From Nitrospiraceae bacterium (GTDB lineage: Bacteria > Nitrospirota > Thermodesulfovibrionia > Thermodesulfovibrionales > UBA1546), in the NCBI GenBank assembly GCA_021373015.1, contig JAJFTJ010000004.1, positions 1 to 64,000 on the forward strand: 64,000 nucleotides of DNA, written 5' to 3'. Every line of letters starts with the position of its first letter. Positions within the stretch are counted from its first letter, which is position 1. Below are positions 35,041 to 44,176 of this stretch, in pieces. The notes under the pieces are model-generated. The model saw only the letters and a list, made by a program, of their open reading frames with translations. It was not told the origin of the DNA and searched no databases. The translations under genes and the position numbers were made by a program.

Positions 35041-35835
35041 CTAAGGTTTTCTGAAACTCAGACAGTATAAAAGGCCATGCGTTGTGTATTTCACTTCAAC
35101 CTCACGCATGTCCTTGGGAAGAAGTTTCACCGGAGGCTCGATGGGTTCATCACGTTTGTAATAATTCCTCGCTCCAGGAACAATCCATGATGCTCCCCAT
35201 GCTAGTTTTTCTGTTTCATCAATAATCGCAATTTTTGTTCCAGGCTTTGCAACTCGTATCATCTCATCTATAGCAGCTTTCTTGTTCGTAAAGTAATTTA
35301 TCCCTCCAACATGGAAAACCACATCAAAACATTCATCTTTAAAAGGCAGAGCTTCTGCATTAGCATAAAAAAGCTCTAAATCAAGTCCTATTTTTTTCAT
35401 CTTTTTCTGACAGAGCCTAAGCGGCTTCATAGCAATGTCCAGTCCGTAGTATTTTGCAGACCTTGGAAGATGATTAAGATTCTCGCCTGTTCCAACTGAG
35501 ACCTCGAGAACTCTTGAATTGTCTTTTATCTCCAGTTCTTTAAGAAAATCTCTGCGCACCTTTTTTACACCGCCGTCAAGAATCAGCATTACTGTCCTGC
35601 TGCTGATATCATAATACCAACTCATCTTGTCATAAATAAGCTGGTACTTTTTATCCAGCCCTTTAAGTTCTTCTTCTTTCTGGAATATCGGAATTTCATC
35701 AACAATTGAAAATTTCTCTCCTGAATCGCTCACAAGATATTCAATGTTTTTATCGTCAGGCGTCTTTTCTTTTTCCAGACGCAAAGGTTTGTGAGTATAA
35801 GGGCTGCGCAGAATTGATAGTGTTTCAGAATTCAT
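35041..35835 (-). CDS. SAM-dependent methyltransferase with Trm112-like N-terminus
   Basis: 264 residues. Residues 1-50 (SPYTHKPLRLE ... FSIVDEIPIF) are a Trm112-like domain, here without the zinc cysteines. The class I methyltransferase part carries motif I LEVSVGTGENL, then YYGLDIAMKPL, ANAEALPFKDECFDVVF and DEMIRVAKPGTKIAI, UbiE/MenG-like. It could methylate a quinone or lipid; I would not choose. Monocistronic, ~200 bases from the cytochrome operon. Confidence 0.82.
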   Translation of the reverse strand: MNSETLSILRSPYTHKPLRLEKEKTPDDKNIEYLVSDSGEKFSIVDEIPIFQKEEELKGLDKKYQLIYDKMSWYYDISSRTVMLILDGGVKKVRRDFLKELEIKDNSRVLEVSVGTGENLNHLPRSAKYYGLDIAMKPLRLCQKKMKKIGLDLELFYANAEALPFKDECFDVVFHVGGINYFTNKKAAIDEMIRVAKPGTKIAIIDETEKLAWGASWIVPGARNYYKRDEPIEPPVKLLPKDMREVEVKYTTHGLLYCLSFRKP

Positions 35836-35969
35836 TTTTCTACCTCTTGATTTTTTATTTGAGGAGCTATTTTAACATTAATGAATTTTTTGTGGAAATA
35901 TTTGGCATCTTACCTAAACGGGAAACCTAATGGGTATAAATAAAAATTCAATGTGATAAAATATGCGGG

Positions 35970-36740
35970 ATGACGACTATTCTAGTAACAAATGACGACG
36001 GAATTCATTCTCCAGGCATTATTGCGTTATTCAACGCAATGAAAGAACTTGGAGATGCCTATGTTGTGGCTCCTGACAGAGAGAGAAGCGCTGTAGGTCA
36101 TATGTTAACTCTTCACAGACCCCTTAATGTCGAAGAGACAAAAGAACGGATGTACGCGGTAAACGGAACACCTACGGACTGCGTTGCTATTGGAGCTATA
36201 AAAATACTTCCTCGAAAACCTGATCTGATAGTCTCGGGAATTAATAAAGGCAGGAATATAGGCGATGATATAACATATTCCGGCACTGTTTCGGCTGCCA
36301 TAGAAGGAACGATAATGGGCATCAAGTCTCTGGCATTTTCAGTTGTAGGAGATAAAAATTTTTATTTCGACACAGCCGCATATTACGCATATGAAATAGC
36401 AAAACATGTTCTGAAAAATTCTCTTCCGCGTGATACCCTTCTCAATGTAAATATTCCAAATACCAAAAAAGAAAAAATTGCGGGGACAAAATTCACGCGA
36501 CAGGGAAAGCGCGTATATAATAATGCGGTTCACGAAACATTCGACCCAAAAGGCAGAAAACACTTCTGGATCGGCGGCGGCACGCCTGAATGGGAAGACA
36601 GAGATGACACTGACATAAAAGCAGTAGAGAACGGATATATTTCTATCACCCCAATACATCTTGATCTGACAAATCATGAAGTGTTGGGAATTTTGAAAAA
36701 AACATGGCCATTGTCCGAAAGACTTTTCACAAAAAAATAA
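35970..36740 (+). CDS. surE: 5'/3'-nucleotidase SurE
   Basis: 256 residues, normal length. TNDDGIHSPGI holds the metal-binding Asp pair, VVAPDRERSAVGHMLT and VNGTPTDCVAIG follow, and SGINKGRNIGDDITYSGTVSAA is the family fingerprint (metal-binding Asn included). It dephosphorylates nucleoside monophosphates and is tied to stationary-phase survival. It starts a plus-strand operon that also contains pcm, the classical partner. Confidence 0.95.
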   Translation: MTTILVTNDDGIHSPGIIALFNAMKELGDAYVVAPDRERSAVGHMLTLHRPLNVEETKERMYAVNGTPTDCVAIGAIKILPRKPDLIVSGINKGRNIGDDITYSGTVSAAIEGTIMGIKSLAFSVVGDKNFYFDTAAYYAYEIAKHVLKNSLPRDTLLNVNIPNTKKEKIAGTKFTRQGKRVYNNAVHETFDPKGRKHFWIGGGTPEWEDRDDTDIKAVENGYISITPIHLDLTNHEVLGILKKTWPLSERLFTKK

Positions 36741-36771
36741 AAACTGGCAAAGGGCTATTAACAATCCTGTT

Positions 36772-38157
36772 ATGAAAAGCTATGATGTCATAATAGTCGG
36801 AGCAGGTCCTGCAGGCATTTTTTCCGCGTTGGAACTCCTTGAAAAAAACAGTAAGACAAAGATACTCGTAATAGAAAAAGGCAATGACATTGATAAAAGA
36901 AAGTGCCCCATGATGATAAGGGATATCCATTGCAGCGCATGTCCTGAATGTGCAATCTTGAGCGGATGGGGAGGAGCAGGAGCATTCAGTGACGGCAAGC
37001 TTACTCTATCAAGTGAAATAGGCGGCTTTCTTTCAAGATATATTGACGAAGAATATCTAAACTCACTTATTGATTATGCGGATAAAATCTACTTGAAATT
37101 CGGCGCTCCTCAAAAAAGCTTTGGCGGGACACAACAAGAGATTGAAAAAATTTCTCAGCTTGCATCCCAGAACAATATTCAGTTTATACCATCACGGATA
37201 CGTCATATCGGAACAGACGGCTGTCTCACACTTCTTAAAAAAATCCGGCGCTTCCTCAATTCAAAAATAGACACAATGTTCAACACAAAAGGGATAAGTG
37301 TTATCACAGAAAAAGGCAAGGCTGTTGGAATTAAATTAAAAAACAACAAAAAGATATACGCTGATTTTATAATATTGGCTCCTGGCAGAGAAGGATCAAG
37401 ATGGCTTGAAGCAGAATCAAAACGCCTGCATCTGACACTGCTCCAGAATCCTGTAGACATCGGGGTGCGCGTAGAACTTCACGCATCTGTTCTCGAATAC
37501 TTAACAAGCATAACTTACGAGCCCAAATTCGTATACAACACAAAGACATTCAATGACAAGGTCAGGACGTTTTGCGTTAATCCTTACGGAGAAGTCGTTA
37601 ATGAACACTCAAGAGACATGTGGACAGTTAACGGCCATAGTTACAAAGACAAAAAAACAGATTATACAAATTTTGCGCTGCTTGTCAGCACATTTTTTAC
37701 AGAGCCTTTTCACGAACCAATATCCTACGGAAGATATGTTGCAAGACTCGCAAACCTTCTGGGAGAAGGAGTGATCGTGCAGAGGCTCGGAGATCTTCAG
37801 ATGGGAAGACGCTCGACAAAAGAAAGAATAGAAAAAGGACTTGTAAAGCCTACACTCAAAGATGCGACACCCGGTGACCTGAGTTTTGTTCTGCCCTACC
37901 GGTATCTGAAGAACATATTAGAGACACTCGAAGCCCTCGACAAGATCGCTCCGGGCATTAATTCTGAACACACACTGCTTTACGGTGTCGAAGTAAAGTT
38001 CTATTCAATGCAGTTAAAACTGACAAAAAATCTCGAAACAGAGAAAAAGAATCTCTTTGCAGTAGGCGACGGAGCCGGAGTAAGCAGAGGACTTATACAG
38101 TCATCTGCTTCAGGAATTATTGCGGCAAGAGAGATTGCCTTAAGGATGCAGCAATGA
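36772..38157 (+). CDS. FAD-dependent dehydrogenase, COG2509 family
   Basis: 461 residues. N-terminal FAD motif VIIVGAGPAGIFSALEL; a family-specific cysteine segment CPMMIRDIHCSACPEC followed by GWGGAGAFSDGKL; GREGSRWLE in the middle; and GDGAGVSRGLIQSSASG near the C-terminus (second FAD contact). COG2509 proteins are uncharacterised oxidoreductases. It lies 31 bases after surE and overlaps pcm by 4 bases, so it is expressed with them. Confidence 0.88.
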   Translation: MKSYDVIIVGAGPAGIFSALELLEKNSKTKILVIEKGNDIDKRKCPMMIRDIHCSACPECAILSGWGGAGAFSDGKLTLSSEIGGFLSRYIDEEYLNSLIDYADKIYLKFGAPQKSFGGTQQEIEKISQLASQNNIQFIPSRIRHIGTDGCLTLLKKIRRFLNSKIDTMFNTKGISVITEKGKAVGIKLKNNKKIYADFIILAPGREGSRWLEAESKRLHLTLLQNPVDIGVRVELHASVLEYLTSITYEPKFVYNTKTFNDKVRTFCVNPYGEVVNEHSRDMWTVNGHSYKDKKTDYTNFALLVSTFFTEPFHEPISYGRYVARLANLLGEGVIVQRLGDLQMGRRSTKERIEKGLVKPTLKDATPGDLSFVLPYRYLKNILETLEALDKIAPGINSEHTLLYGVEVKFYSMQLKLTKNLETEKKNLFAVGDGAGVSRGLIQSSASGIIAAREIALRMQQ

Positions 38158-38804
38158 ACTTCGATGAAATGAGAAAAGAGATGGTAGATCTCCAGCTTAT
38201 TTTGAGAGGGATAAAAGACATTCGCGTTATCAATGCAATGAGAAAAGTGCCGCGCCATCTCTTTGTGAGTGAAGCAATCCAGTATAAAGCATATGATGAT
38301 ATAGCTCTTCCAATTGGCGAAGGCCAGACAATCTCCCAGCCGTATATGGTTGCTGCAATGACAGAGCTTCTTGAATTAAAAGGTGACGAAAAGATTCTCG
38401 AGATTGGAACAGGGTCTGGATATCAAGCAGCAGTTCTTGCAGAACTGGCAAAAGAAGTTTATACAATAGAGAGAATCCCTGCGCTGGGGCAAAAAGCTGA
38501 AGAGACGTTTAAAAAATTAAAGTATAAAAATATTCGCATAAAAATTGACGACGGAACCATTGGATGGAAAGATGCTTCGCCATTTGACAGGATAATAATA
38601 ACTGCCGCTGCCCCTTCTGTGCCGCAGCCCATCGTAGATCAGTTGTCTAACAATGGGATAATAGTTGCGCCTGTAGGAGAGCGTTTTTCGCAGCAGCTGA
38701 TAGTAATTAAAAAATCAGGCAGTACCCTTGCAGAAGAATTTCATACGCCATGTGTTTTTGTGCCTCTCATCGGTAAGTACGGCTGGGGAAAAGAAGACAG
38801 ATAA
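38154..38804 (+). CDS. pcm: Protein-L-isoaspartate O-methyltransferase
   Basis: 216 residues, normal length. VPRHLFVSEAIQYKAYDD, GEGQTISQPYMVAAMTELL, EIGTGSGYQAAVLAEL (SAM motif I) and IIITAAAPSVPQPIVDQL are the PIMT landmarks. It repairs isoaspartyl residues in ageing proteins. Translationally coupled to the upstream flavoprotein, 6 bases before the helicase gene. Confidence 0.96.
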   Translation: MNFDEMRKEMVDLQLILRGIKDIRVINAMRKVPRHLFVSEAIQYKAYDDIALPIGEGQTISQPYMVAAMTELLELKGDEKILEIGTGSGYQAAVLAELAKEVYTIERIPALGQKAEETFKKLKYKNIRIKIDDGTIGWKDASPFDRIIITAAAPSVPQPIVDQLSNNGIIVAPVGERFSQQLIVIKKSGSTLAEEFHTPCVFVPLIGKYGWGKEDR

Positions 38805-38810
38805 TCTTTC

Positions 38811-41081
38811 ATGGGATTAACCGAACTCATTGAGTCTCTCGACAATAACAAAAAATTCACTTCTCAGATCGCAGAGCAGAAACATATTCCTCCTGTGCTT
38901 CCAAGATATTCAAGACTGGATATTGATGATGATTTAAAAACAATGTTTACAAGTCAGGGCATAGAACGTTTTTGGAGCCATCAGATTGAGGCAATAGATT
39001 TAATTAGGCAGGGAGAAAATGTTGTTGTCATGACTCCCACTGCAAGCGGCAAGAGTCTTATTTATAACATACCTGTTATCGAATCCATTAAAGAAAATCC
39101 TGGGACAAAAGCCTTATACATTTTTCCGCTAAAAGGGCTTGAGCAAGACCAGATGAAAAATCTAAACGAACTTTTCAATAATCTTGGGATTAAAAATACG
39201 AATACCAAAAGCTCAAAGTCTCCGATTAAATGTGCAGAGGTTTATGACGGAGACACAACACAATACAGAAGAAAAAAAATAAGGCAAAATCTCCCGAATG
39301 TGATATTCACAAATCCGGACATGATCCACCTTGCAATAAATCCTTTTCATGTGAAATGGGAGAAATTTTTTAAAAATTTGAAATATATTGTCATTGACGA
39401 GATACATACTTACCGCGGAGTTTTCGGTTCAAATGTCGCTCATGTACTAAGAAGACTCAGAAGAATATGTGATTACTGGGGTTCATATCCTCAATTCATC
39501 GCATGTTCGGCAACAATCGCAAATCCAAAAGAGCTTGCAGAAGAACTTACTGGTCTTAATTTTAAGACTGTAACTGAAAGCGGAGCTCCGCAGGCAGGAA
39601 AATATTTTACATTTATAAATCCCATTGACAGCCCTTATACAGAAGCAACAAGACTTTTCATAGAATGCATTAAAGCAGGGCTTAAGACAATTGTATTTAC
39701 AAAGGCAAGAAAAATCACTGAGCTGATATACAGATGGACAATTGACAAAGTGCCGGAACTTGCGTCAAAGATAAGCCCTTACCGCGCAGGATTTCTGCCA
39801 AAAGAGAGGCGGGAGATTGAACATAAGCTCTTCAGTGGAGAACTGCTTGGTGTCATCTCAACAAGCGCATTAGAGTTAGGCGTTGACATAGGCGGACTCG
39901 ATGCATGCATCTTAGTCGGGTATCCCGGCTCTATATCAAGCACATGGCAGAGAGCAGGCCGAACCGGAAGGCAGGGGCAAGAATCATTTATAGTAATGAT
40001 CGCAATGCAGGATGCGCTCGATCAGTATTTCATGAGGCATCCTGAAGCCTTTTTTGACAAATCACACGAGGCATGCGTTATAGATCCTGAGAACAAAAAC
40101 ATTTTGAAGAAACATCTGCCCTGCGCATCGTCCGAAATATATCTTAAACAAGACGACAAAATCTACGACATTAAAAAACTCAGGCCGCTGATAAACGAGA
40201 TGGTTGAAGAAAATATTCTGAAACAAGGCAAAAAAGCAGAAATATGGTTTTCAAAAATAAGGACGCCGCAGAGAGAAGTAGAGATACGTACCATTGGAAA
40301 AGCATACGACATCATAGATGAATCGGGGAAAACAATCGGTGAGTTGAGCGGTTCAAGGGTTTTCAGAGAAGCATTTCCCGGCGCAGCATATCTTCACTGG
40401 GGGAAACAGTACCTGATAACAAATCTTATGATTGAACAGAAAAAAGCTGTCTGCAGAGAATCCGATCTTTCTTATTACACGCAGGCGTTGACAAAAGAAG
40501 AGACATCAGTATTAGCAGAGATCGAACGCAAAAATCTAAATAAATTAGAACTATGCAGAGGCATGCTCAGAATGAAAAGCCGCGTAACGGGTTACGACAA
40601 AAAAAGTCTTTTTGACAGAACAGTGATCTCAAGGGAAAAACTCGAAATGCCCGAATACATATTTGAGACAGAAGGTCTTTGGATAAAAATAGATGAAAGG
40701 ATAAGAGATGAAATAGAATCACACGGATATGACCTGGCAGGAACACTGCATGCTGTCGAACATTTAGCTATAACATGCATGCCTTTGTTTGCCCTCTGCG
40801 ACAAAGGAGATATTGGCGGATTGAGTTATCCTTTATATCCTGAATTCAGGACCCCTGCAATATTTATATTTGATGGTTACGAAGGCGGAGTAGGATTGAC
40901 CAAGCGGGCATATGATGTCGCAGATGAATGGCTGAGCAAATCCCTTGAGATTATTAATGAGTGTAATTGCGAAAATGGCTGCCCTTCATGCATTCAGGAT
41001 CCGCAGTGCGGCTCAGGCAATCAGCCTCTGGACAAACAAGGCGCGAGATTTTTGTTGGAGAAATGGCTGGGAGCGCATTAA
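38811..41081 (+). CDS. DEAD/H-box helicase, YprA/MrfA type with C-terminal DUF1998 region
   Basis: 756 residues. Walker A PTASGKSLIYN, FPLKGLEQDQM, Walker B DEIHTYRGVFGSN (DEIH), SATI, then the second RecA domain with STSALELGVDIGGLD and QRAGRTGRQG. The C-terminal part has the four-cysteine MrfA/DUF1998 site (CNCENGCPSC ... CGSGNQPLDK). B. subtilis MrfA repairs mitomycin-C adducts, so DNA repair is likely. Last gene of surE-COG2509-pcm-helicase. Confidence 0.92.
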   Translation: MGLTELIESLDNNKKFTSQIAEQKHIPPVLPRYSRLDIDDDLKTMFTSQGIERFWSHQIEAIDLIRQGENVVVMTPTASGKSLIYNIPVIESIKENPGTKALYIFPLKGLEQDQMKNLNELFNNLGIKNTNTKSSKSPIKCAEVYDGDTTQYRRKKIRQNLPNVIFTNPDMIHLAINPFHVKWEKFFKNLKYIVIDEIHTYRGVFGSNVAHVLRRLRRICDYWGSYPQFIACSATIANPKELAEELTGLNFKTVTESGAPQAGKYFTFINPIDSPYTEATRLFIECIKAGLKTIVFTKARKITELIYRWTIDKVPELASKISPYRAGFLPKERREIEHKLFSGELLGVISTSALELGVDIGGLDACILVGYPGSISSTWQRAGRTGRQGQESFIVMIAMQDALDQYFMRHPEAFFDKSHEACVIDPENKNILKKHLPCASSEIYLKQDDKIYDIKKLRPLINEMVEENILKQGKKAEIWFSKIRTPQREVEIRTIGKAYDIIDESGKTIGELSGSRVFREAFPGAAYLHWGKQYLITNLMIEQKKAVCRESDLSYYTQALTKEETSVLAEIERKNLNKLELCRGMLRMKSRVTGYDKKSLFDRTVISREKLEMPEYIFETEGLWIKIDERIRDEIESHGYDLAGTLHAVEHLAITCMPLFALCDKGDIGGLSYPLYPEFRTPAIFIFDGYEGGVGLTKRAYDVADEWLSKSLEIINECNCENGCPSCIQDPQCGSGNQPLDKQGARFLLEKWLGAH

Positions 41082-41138
41082 TTACACAAAGCCATTAAAT
41101 CCTGTATCATTTGTTTAATGTTTTTATTAGATTAATGA

Positions 41139-41258
41139 TTAAGGAAGGGAAAAATATTTTTCAATAGCTGTCTTTGCGAGAATGGATGATATCATGAAAA
41201 CAATCCACTCTTTCTCGTTAACCTCATAAAAAAATCTATAATCTCCTATACTCCCCAA
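41139..41258 (-). pseudogene. C-terminal remnant of a RelE/ParE-type toxin
   Basis: On the minus strand, frame from about 41258 down to a TAA at 41139, the translation reads GLGSIGDYRFFYEVNEKEWI and on to a short end KYFSLP. GDYRFFYEV is the usual penultimate strand of RelE/ParE toxins (compare GDYRxxYEI), which normally comes after a basic R-x-R strand and ends with a basic RxxxY tail that is lost here. The N-terminal two thirds and the antitoxin are absent. It overlaps the end of the trxB-like gene by 13 bases, in another frame. Confidence 0.5.
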
Positions 41259-42187
41259 TCCACTTTCTTTGTTTTGCGCTTAGTGATATATTGTTCTGCT
41301 GAAAGCGCAGAGATGCATCCGTCTGAGGCTGCTGCAACAACCTGTCTAACATCCTTGCATATAACGTCTCCCGCAGCAAACACGGCAGGGACCGATGTCT
41401 CCATGATCCTATCTGTTATAATGCAGCCTTCTTCATTGACTTCTACTGCCCCTGCAAGAAAATCAACTATGGGCTTGCTTCCCTGAAGATAGACAAACAC
41501 GCCAGAAAGTTCGATTGCTGATTCTTTTTTTTCTGCATCAATAGTTTTTATGCGCTCTACAACATCTTTTCCTTCAATTGAAACAATCGATCTGCCTAAG
41601 AATAATTTTATGTTAGGTGAATTGAAAACAGGATGGTCGTCATCAACCTTAAGCTTTGGGGTTGTTGAGACAAGACAAACCATGCTTGCAAATTTAGTTA
41701 GAAACCCTGCTTCCTTTACAGCCTCTTCAGAGTTACCGATTACGCAGACAGTCTTGCCTTTAAAAAAAGCAGCATCGCATACAGCGCAATAGCTCACTCC
41801 TTTGCCGAGGAATTCAGCCTCGCCCTTTATAGTTGGTTTTCTTCCCATCGAACCTGTTGCAATAATAACAGTCTTGGATTTATAGCTGTTATCCATTGTG
41901 AATACTTCTTTAATTTCCTCTCCGAAGTTTACTCCTACAACCTGCGTCTCTATATATTCTGCTCCGAATCTAATCGCCTGCTCTCTGAACATATCGAGGA
42001 GTTCTTTTCCTGAAACCGGCTTTGTGAGTCCGGGGTAGTTTTCAATTTTATGCGCATAAGCCAATGCGCCTGCTGTCTTTGACTTATCAAGAACTATTGC
42101 TTTTAGTTTTGCGCGTGAAGCATACTGCGCTGCTGAAAGCCCTGCCGGTCCTCCGCCGATTATAACAACATCATATATCTCAGACAT
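41246..42187 (-). CDS. Thioredoxin-reductase-like flavoprotein
   Basis: 313 residues, normal for TrxB. FAD motif IIGGGPAGLSAAQYASR, redox pair C134/C137 in YCAVCDAAFF, and C-terminal AAGDVICKDVRQVVAAASDGC. The NADPH-binding loop is unusual: GNSEEAVKEA (151-160) replaces the usual GGGDSAxEEA, so the electron donor may not be NADPH; ferredoxin-linked relatives exist. An adjacent CBS-domain gene lies 36 bases upstream. Confidence 0.85.
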   Translation of the reverse strand: MSEIYDVVIIGGGPAGLSAAQYASRAKLKAIVLDKSKTAGALAYAHKIENYPGLTKPVSGKELLDMFREQAIRFGAEYIETQVVGVNFGEEIKEVFTMDNSYKSKTVIIATGSMGRKPTIKGEAEFLGKGVSYCAVCDAAFFKGKTVCVIGNSEEAVKEAGFLTKFASMVCLVSTTPKLKVDDDHPVFNSPNIKLFLGRSIVSIEGKDVVERIKTIDAEKKESAIELSGVFVYLQGSKPIVDFLAGAVEVNEEGCIITDRIMETSVPAVFAAGDVICKDVRQVVAAASDGCISALSAEQYITKRKTKKVDWGV

Positions 42188-42223
42188 CTATATCCCCTTG
42201 ATGGTTTTTAATTTTGGATTGAA

Positions 42224-42679
42224 TTATTTTTTGCTCTTAATTCCGTTTATTATATCTATCTTGCCTATAATCCCTGATATCTTTCTGTCTTCAACAACAG
42301 GGATCAAGTGCACTTTCTTTTCAGACATGATCGTTGCTATTTCTTCGACATCAGTCTCAGGGCTGACAGTGATTACTGCCTTGGTGTATATGTCATTTAC
42401 TTTTACAGCAGTAATTTTTTTTATTTCATTTTCAATTTTGCTAGGGCTTTCAAGAAGAACGAATGCATCAAATAGCCTCACTACAGTCGGTATATGCAGA
42501 CGTTTGTTCTGACTGACAAGGTCGTTCTCTGTCACAATTCCAATAATACTGCCGTTATTATCAACAACAGGCGCGCCGCTTATTTTATGCTTCGTAAGCA
42601 TCTCTGCCAGTTCTTCTAACGGAGTATCAATTTTTACTGTTACCACGTCTCTTGTCATTATGTCTTTTGCTTTTATCAT
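42224..42679 (-). CDS. Tandem CBS-domain protein
   Basis: 151 residues with two CBS domains: MIKAKDIMTRDVVTVKIDTP plus ISGAPVVDNNGSIIGIVTENDL, then VNDIYTKAVITVSPETDVEE plus IPVVEDRKISGIIGKIDII. Such pairs bind adenine nucleotides and act as sensors. There is no effector domain, so a partner protein is expected; the trxB-like and zinc-ribbon genes on either side are possible ones. Cytoplasmic. Confidence 0.92.
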   Translation of the reverse strand: MIKAKDIMTRDVVTVKIDTPLEELAEMLTKHKISGAPVVDNNGSIIGIVTENDLVSQNKRLHIPTVVRLFDAFVLLESPSKIENEIKKITAVKVNDIYTKAVITVSPETDVEEIATIMSEKKVHLIPVVEDRKISGIIGKIDIINGIKSKK

Positions 42680-42691
42680 AAAAACCTCTTC

Positions 42692-43201
42692 CTATAATTT
42701 AGTTCCATCATACGGACAGAATTTATATGACGAGTTCATCTTGGTTCCGCAGTTTGGACAGAATCTCTCACTCTCATTTGCAGCCGTAAGATTTATTGTC
42801 TGGTCGTCAATAATGATTCTTTCAACAGATTCAAGCACAACAAAAACTCTCTCATTATTGCTCGTTTTATCTGCAGGTGTCATATAAAATCCCTGAGAAT
42901 CAAGGTGTATGCTGTAGGAAAAACCTTCAATCAATTCTCCGTCATAAAAATAGACCTTTACATGTCTGCCTATCTCGGCAGATTTAAGACTTGCAGATGT
43001 TTTGTCAGTTTTTTTGTGTTTATCACCTTCGAGCGTCTTGACAAAAAATATCGCTTTCAAATCTCTGACGCATATCTTTACTGCCTCATACTTTGCGCCA
43101 TTAAGATAGATATTAAAGCATTTCTTTTCCGGAGAAAAATCCCCTGCTGTTCCTTTGATAAGCGTGCCGTCTCTTTTTCTTGCAACAACTTTGTTTATCA
43201 C
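42692..43201 (-). CDS. Zinc-ribbon protein of unknown family
   Basis: 169 residues. The N-terminal ~130 residues form two beta-rich repeats of similar type (VVARKRDGTLIKGTAGDF and HVKVYFYDGELIEGFSYSI), like a small-barrel/PilZ-related sensor, and the C-terminus has a zinc ribbon with FCPNCGTK and KFCPYDGTKL. No membrane segment. I do not recognise a named family. The CBS gene follows after 12 bases. Confidence 0.6.
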   Translation of the reverse strand: MINKVVARKRDGTLIKGTAGDFSPEKKCFNIYLNGAKYEAVKICVRDLKAIFFVKTLEGDKHKKTDKTSASLKSAEIGRHVKVYFYDGELIEGFSYSIHLDSQGFYMTPADKTSNNERVFVVLESVERIIIDDQTINLTAANESERFCPNCGTKMNSSYKFCPYDGTKL

Positions 43202-43266
43202 TAACCTTCAATCTCCTGAAAATGATTTTATATGCATAGTATAGCAATAGCAGGCTGTTTTTTGAA

Positions 43267-43779
43267 CTAATGATTGTTCTGATTTTTAAGAAGATTTTTT
43301 ATTATCAGACTGCCTGCAAACCCGTTCAGGACACCGGTGAACGTTCCAAGAAGTATTATTAAAGGGCTTACTATAAGTATCGGCTCTAATCTCTGGATAA
43401 ATAAAACATATGCCAGCAAAAGTTGTGCGCTGTTATGAAAAAAAGCAGCAACAAGACTCAGGCCTATTGGTCCAATGAATCTCTTAAATAAAGAAAAACA
43501 TATTCCCATAGCCAGAGCGCTTGACACGCCGCCGCCCAGACTCAGGATAAATCCAGGACCAAGAAAAGTCCCCAATATAATTGAAGACAGCACGACTCTT
43601 ATGAGAGTGACCATCATCGCTGCCCTGAAACCATAAAGCATAAGAGCAACCAGCGTGATGACATTTGCGATTCCAAGCCTCAGCCACGGAACAGGCGACG
43701 GAAGAATATTTTCGAAGCTGTGTATGACTATCGCATATGCAGAAAGAAGAGCTATGCGGTATTTATCCTGTAACTGCAT
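43267..43779 (-). CDS. Gx-transporter family membrane protein (EetB-like)
   Basis: 170 residues, five to six helices. LLSAYAIVIHSFENILPSPVPWLRLGIANVI is the family start (split at ENILPSP, PWLRLGIAN); FLGPGFILSLGGGVSSALAM and FFHNSAQLLLAY are further landmarks of the Gx transporter / heptaprenyl diphosphate synthase component I family. It overlaps the NusG-II gene by 17 bases and ends the operon. In flavin-based extracellular electron-transfer loci, as I recall, EetB belongs to this family. Confidence 0.8.
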   Translation of the reverse strand: MQLQDKYRIALLSAYAIVIHSFENILPSPVPWLRLGIANVITLVALMLYGFRAAMMVTLIRVVLSSIILGTFLGPGFILSLGGGVSSALAMGICFSLFKRFIGPIGLSLVAAFFHNSAQLLLAYVLFIQRLEPILIVSPLIILLGTFTGVLNGFAGSLIIKNLLKNQNNH

Positions 43780-44176
43780 CTATCTTCCTGTCATTATTTT
43801 CTTGAGGCGAAATAATTCTCACAACCACTCTGTTAGGCAGACATATTACCGCTCCTCTGTCAGTCCAGCCGCTTTTTATGCATATTTTGTTTTCACAAGG
43901 AGATTCTTTTATGTGAACCTTATTGTTTTTTATCTCTATTACTGTGTGCCCGAGTCTGCCTTTTACAGAAATAGATGTGTCTGCATTAAGCGGTAATTTA
44001 TATGCGGGGACTCCGTCTACTTCTACTATCACATCAATCCCTTTCGGAATGAGTTTCCCAATTAAAACAAAACCCAAAACCGGGATTATTATAAATATGC
44101 AGAGCAGAACCTTGTCAGCAAAAGTCATTCTGGCAGCGGTCTCTTTCTCTGGTTTGTTAATTTCCGTGAACCTCAA
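43763..44176 (-). CDS. NusG domain II protein (EetA-like)
   Basis: 137 residues: a membrane helix (about 26-44), then an extracytoplasmic NusG-II beta domain with ESPCENKICIKSGW and GAVICLPNRVVV; the three cysteines are conserved in this family. The start is TTG at 44176, with AAAGGA six bases upstream; an ATG 48 bases in is the alternative. It overlaps apbE by 20 bases. Function is thought to lie in flavin or electron transfer at the membrane (inference). Confidence 0.8.
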   Translation of the reverse strand: MRFTEINKPEKETAARMTFADKVLLCIFIIIPVLGFVLIGKLIPKGIDVIVEVDGVPAYKLPLNADTSISVKGRLGHTVIEIKNNKVHIKESPCENKICIKSGWTDRGAVICLPNRVVVRIISPQENNDRKIDAVTG

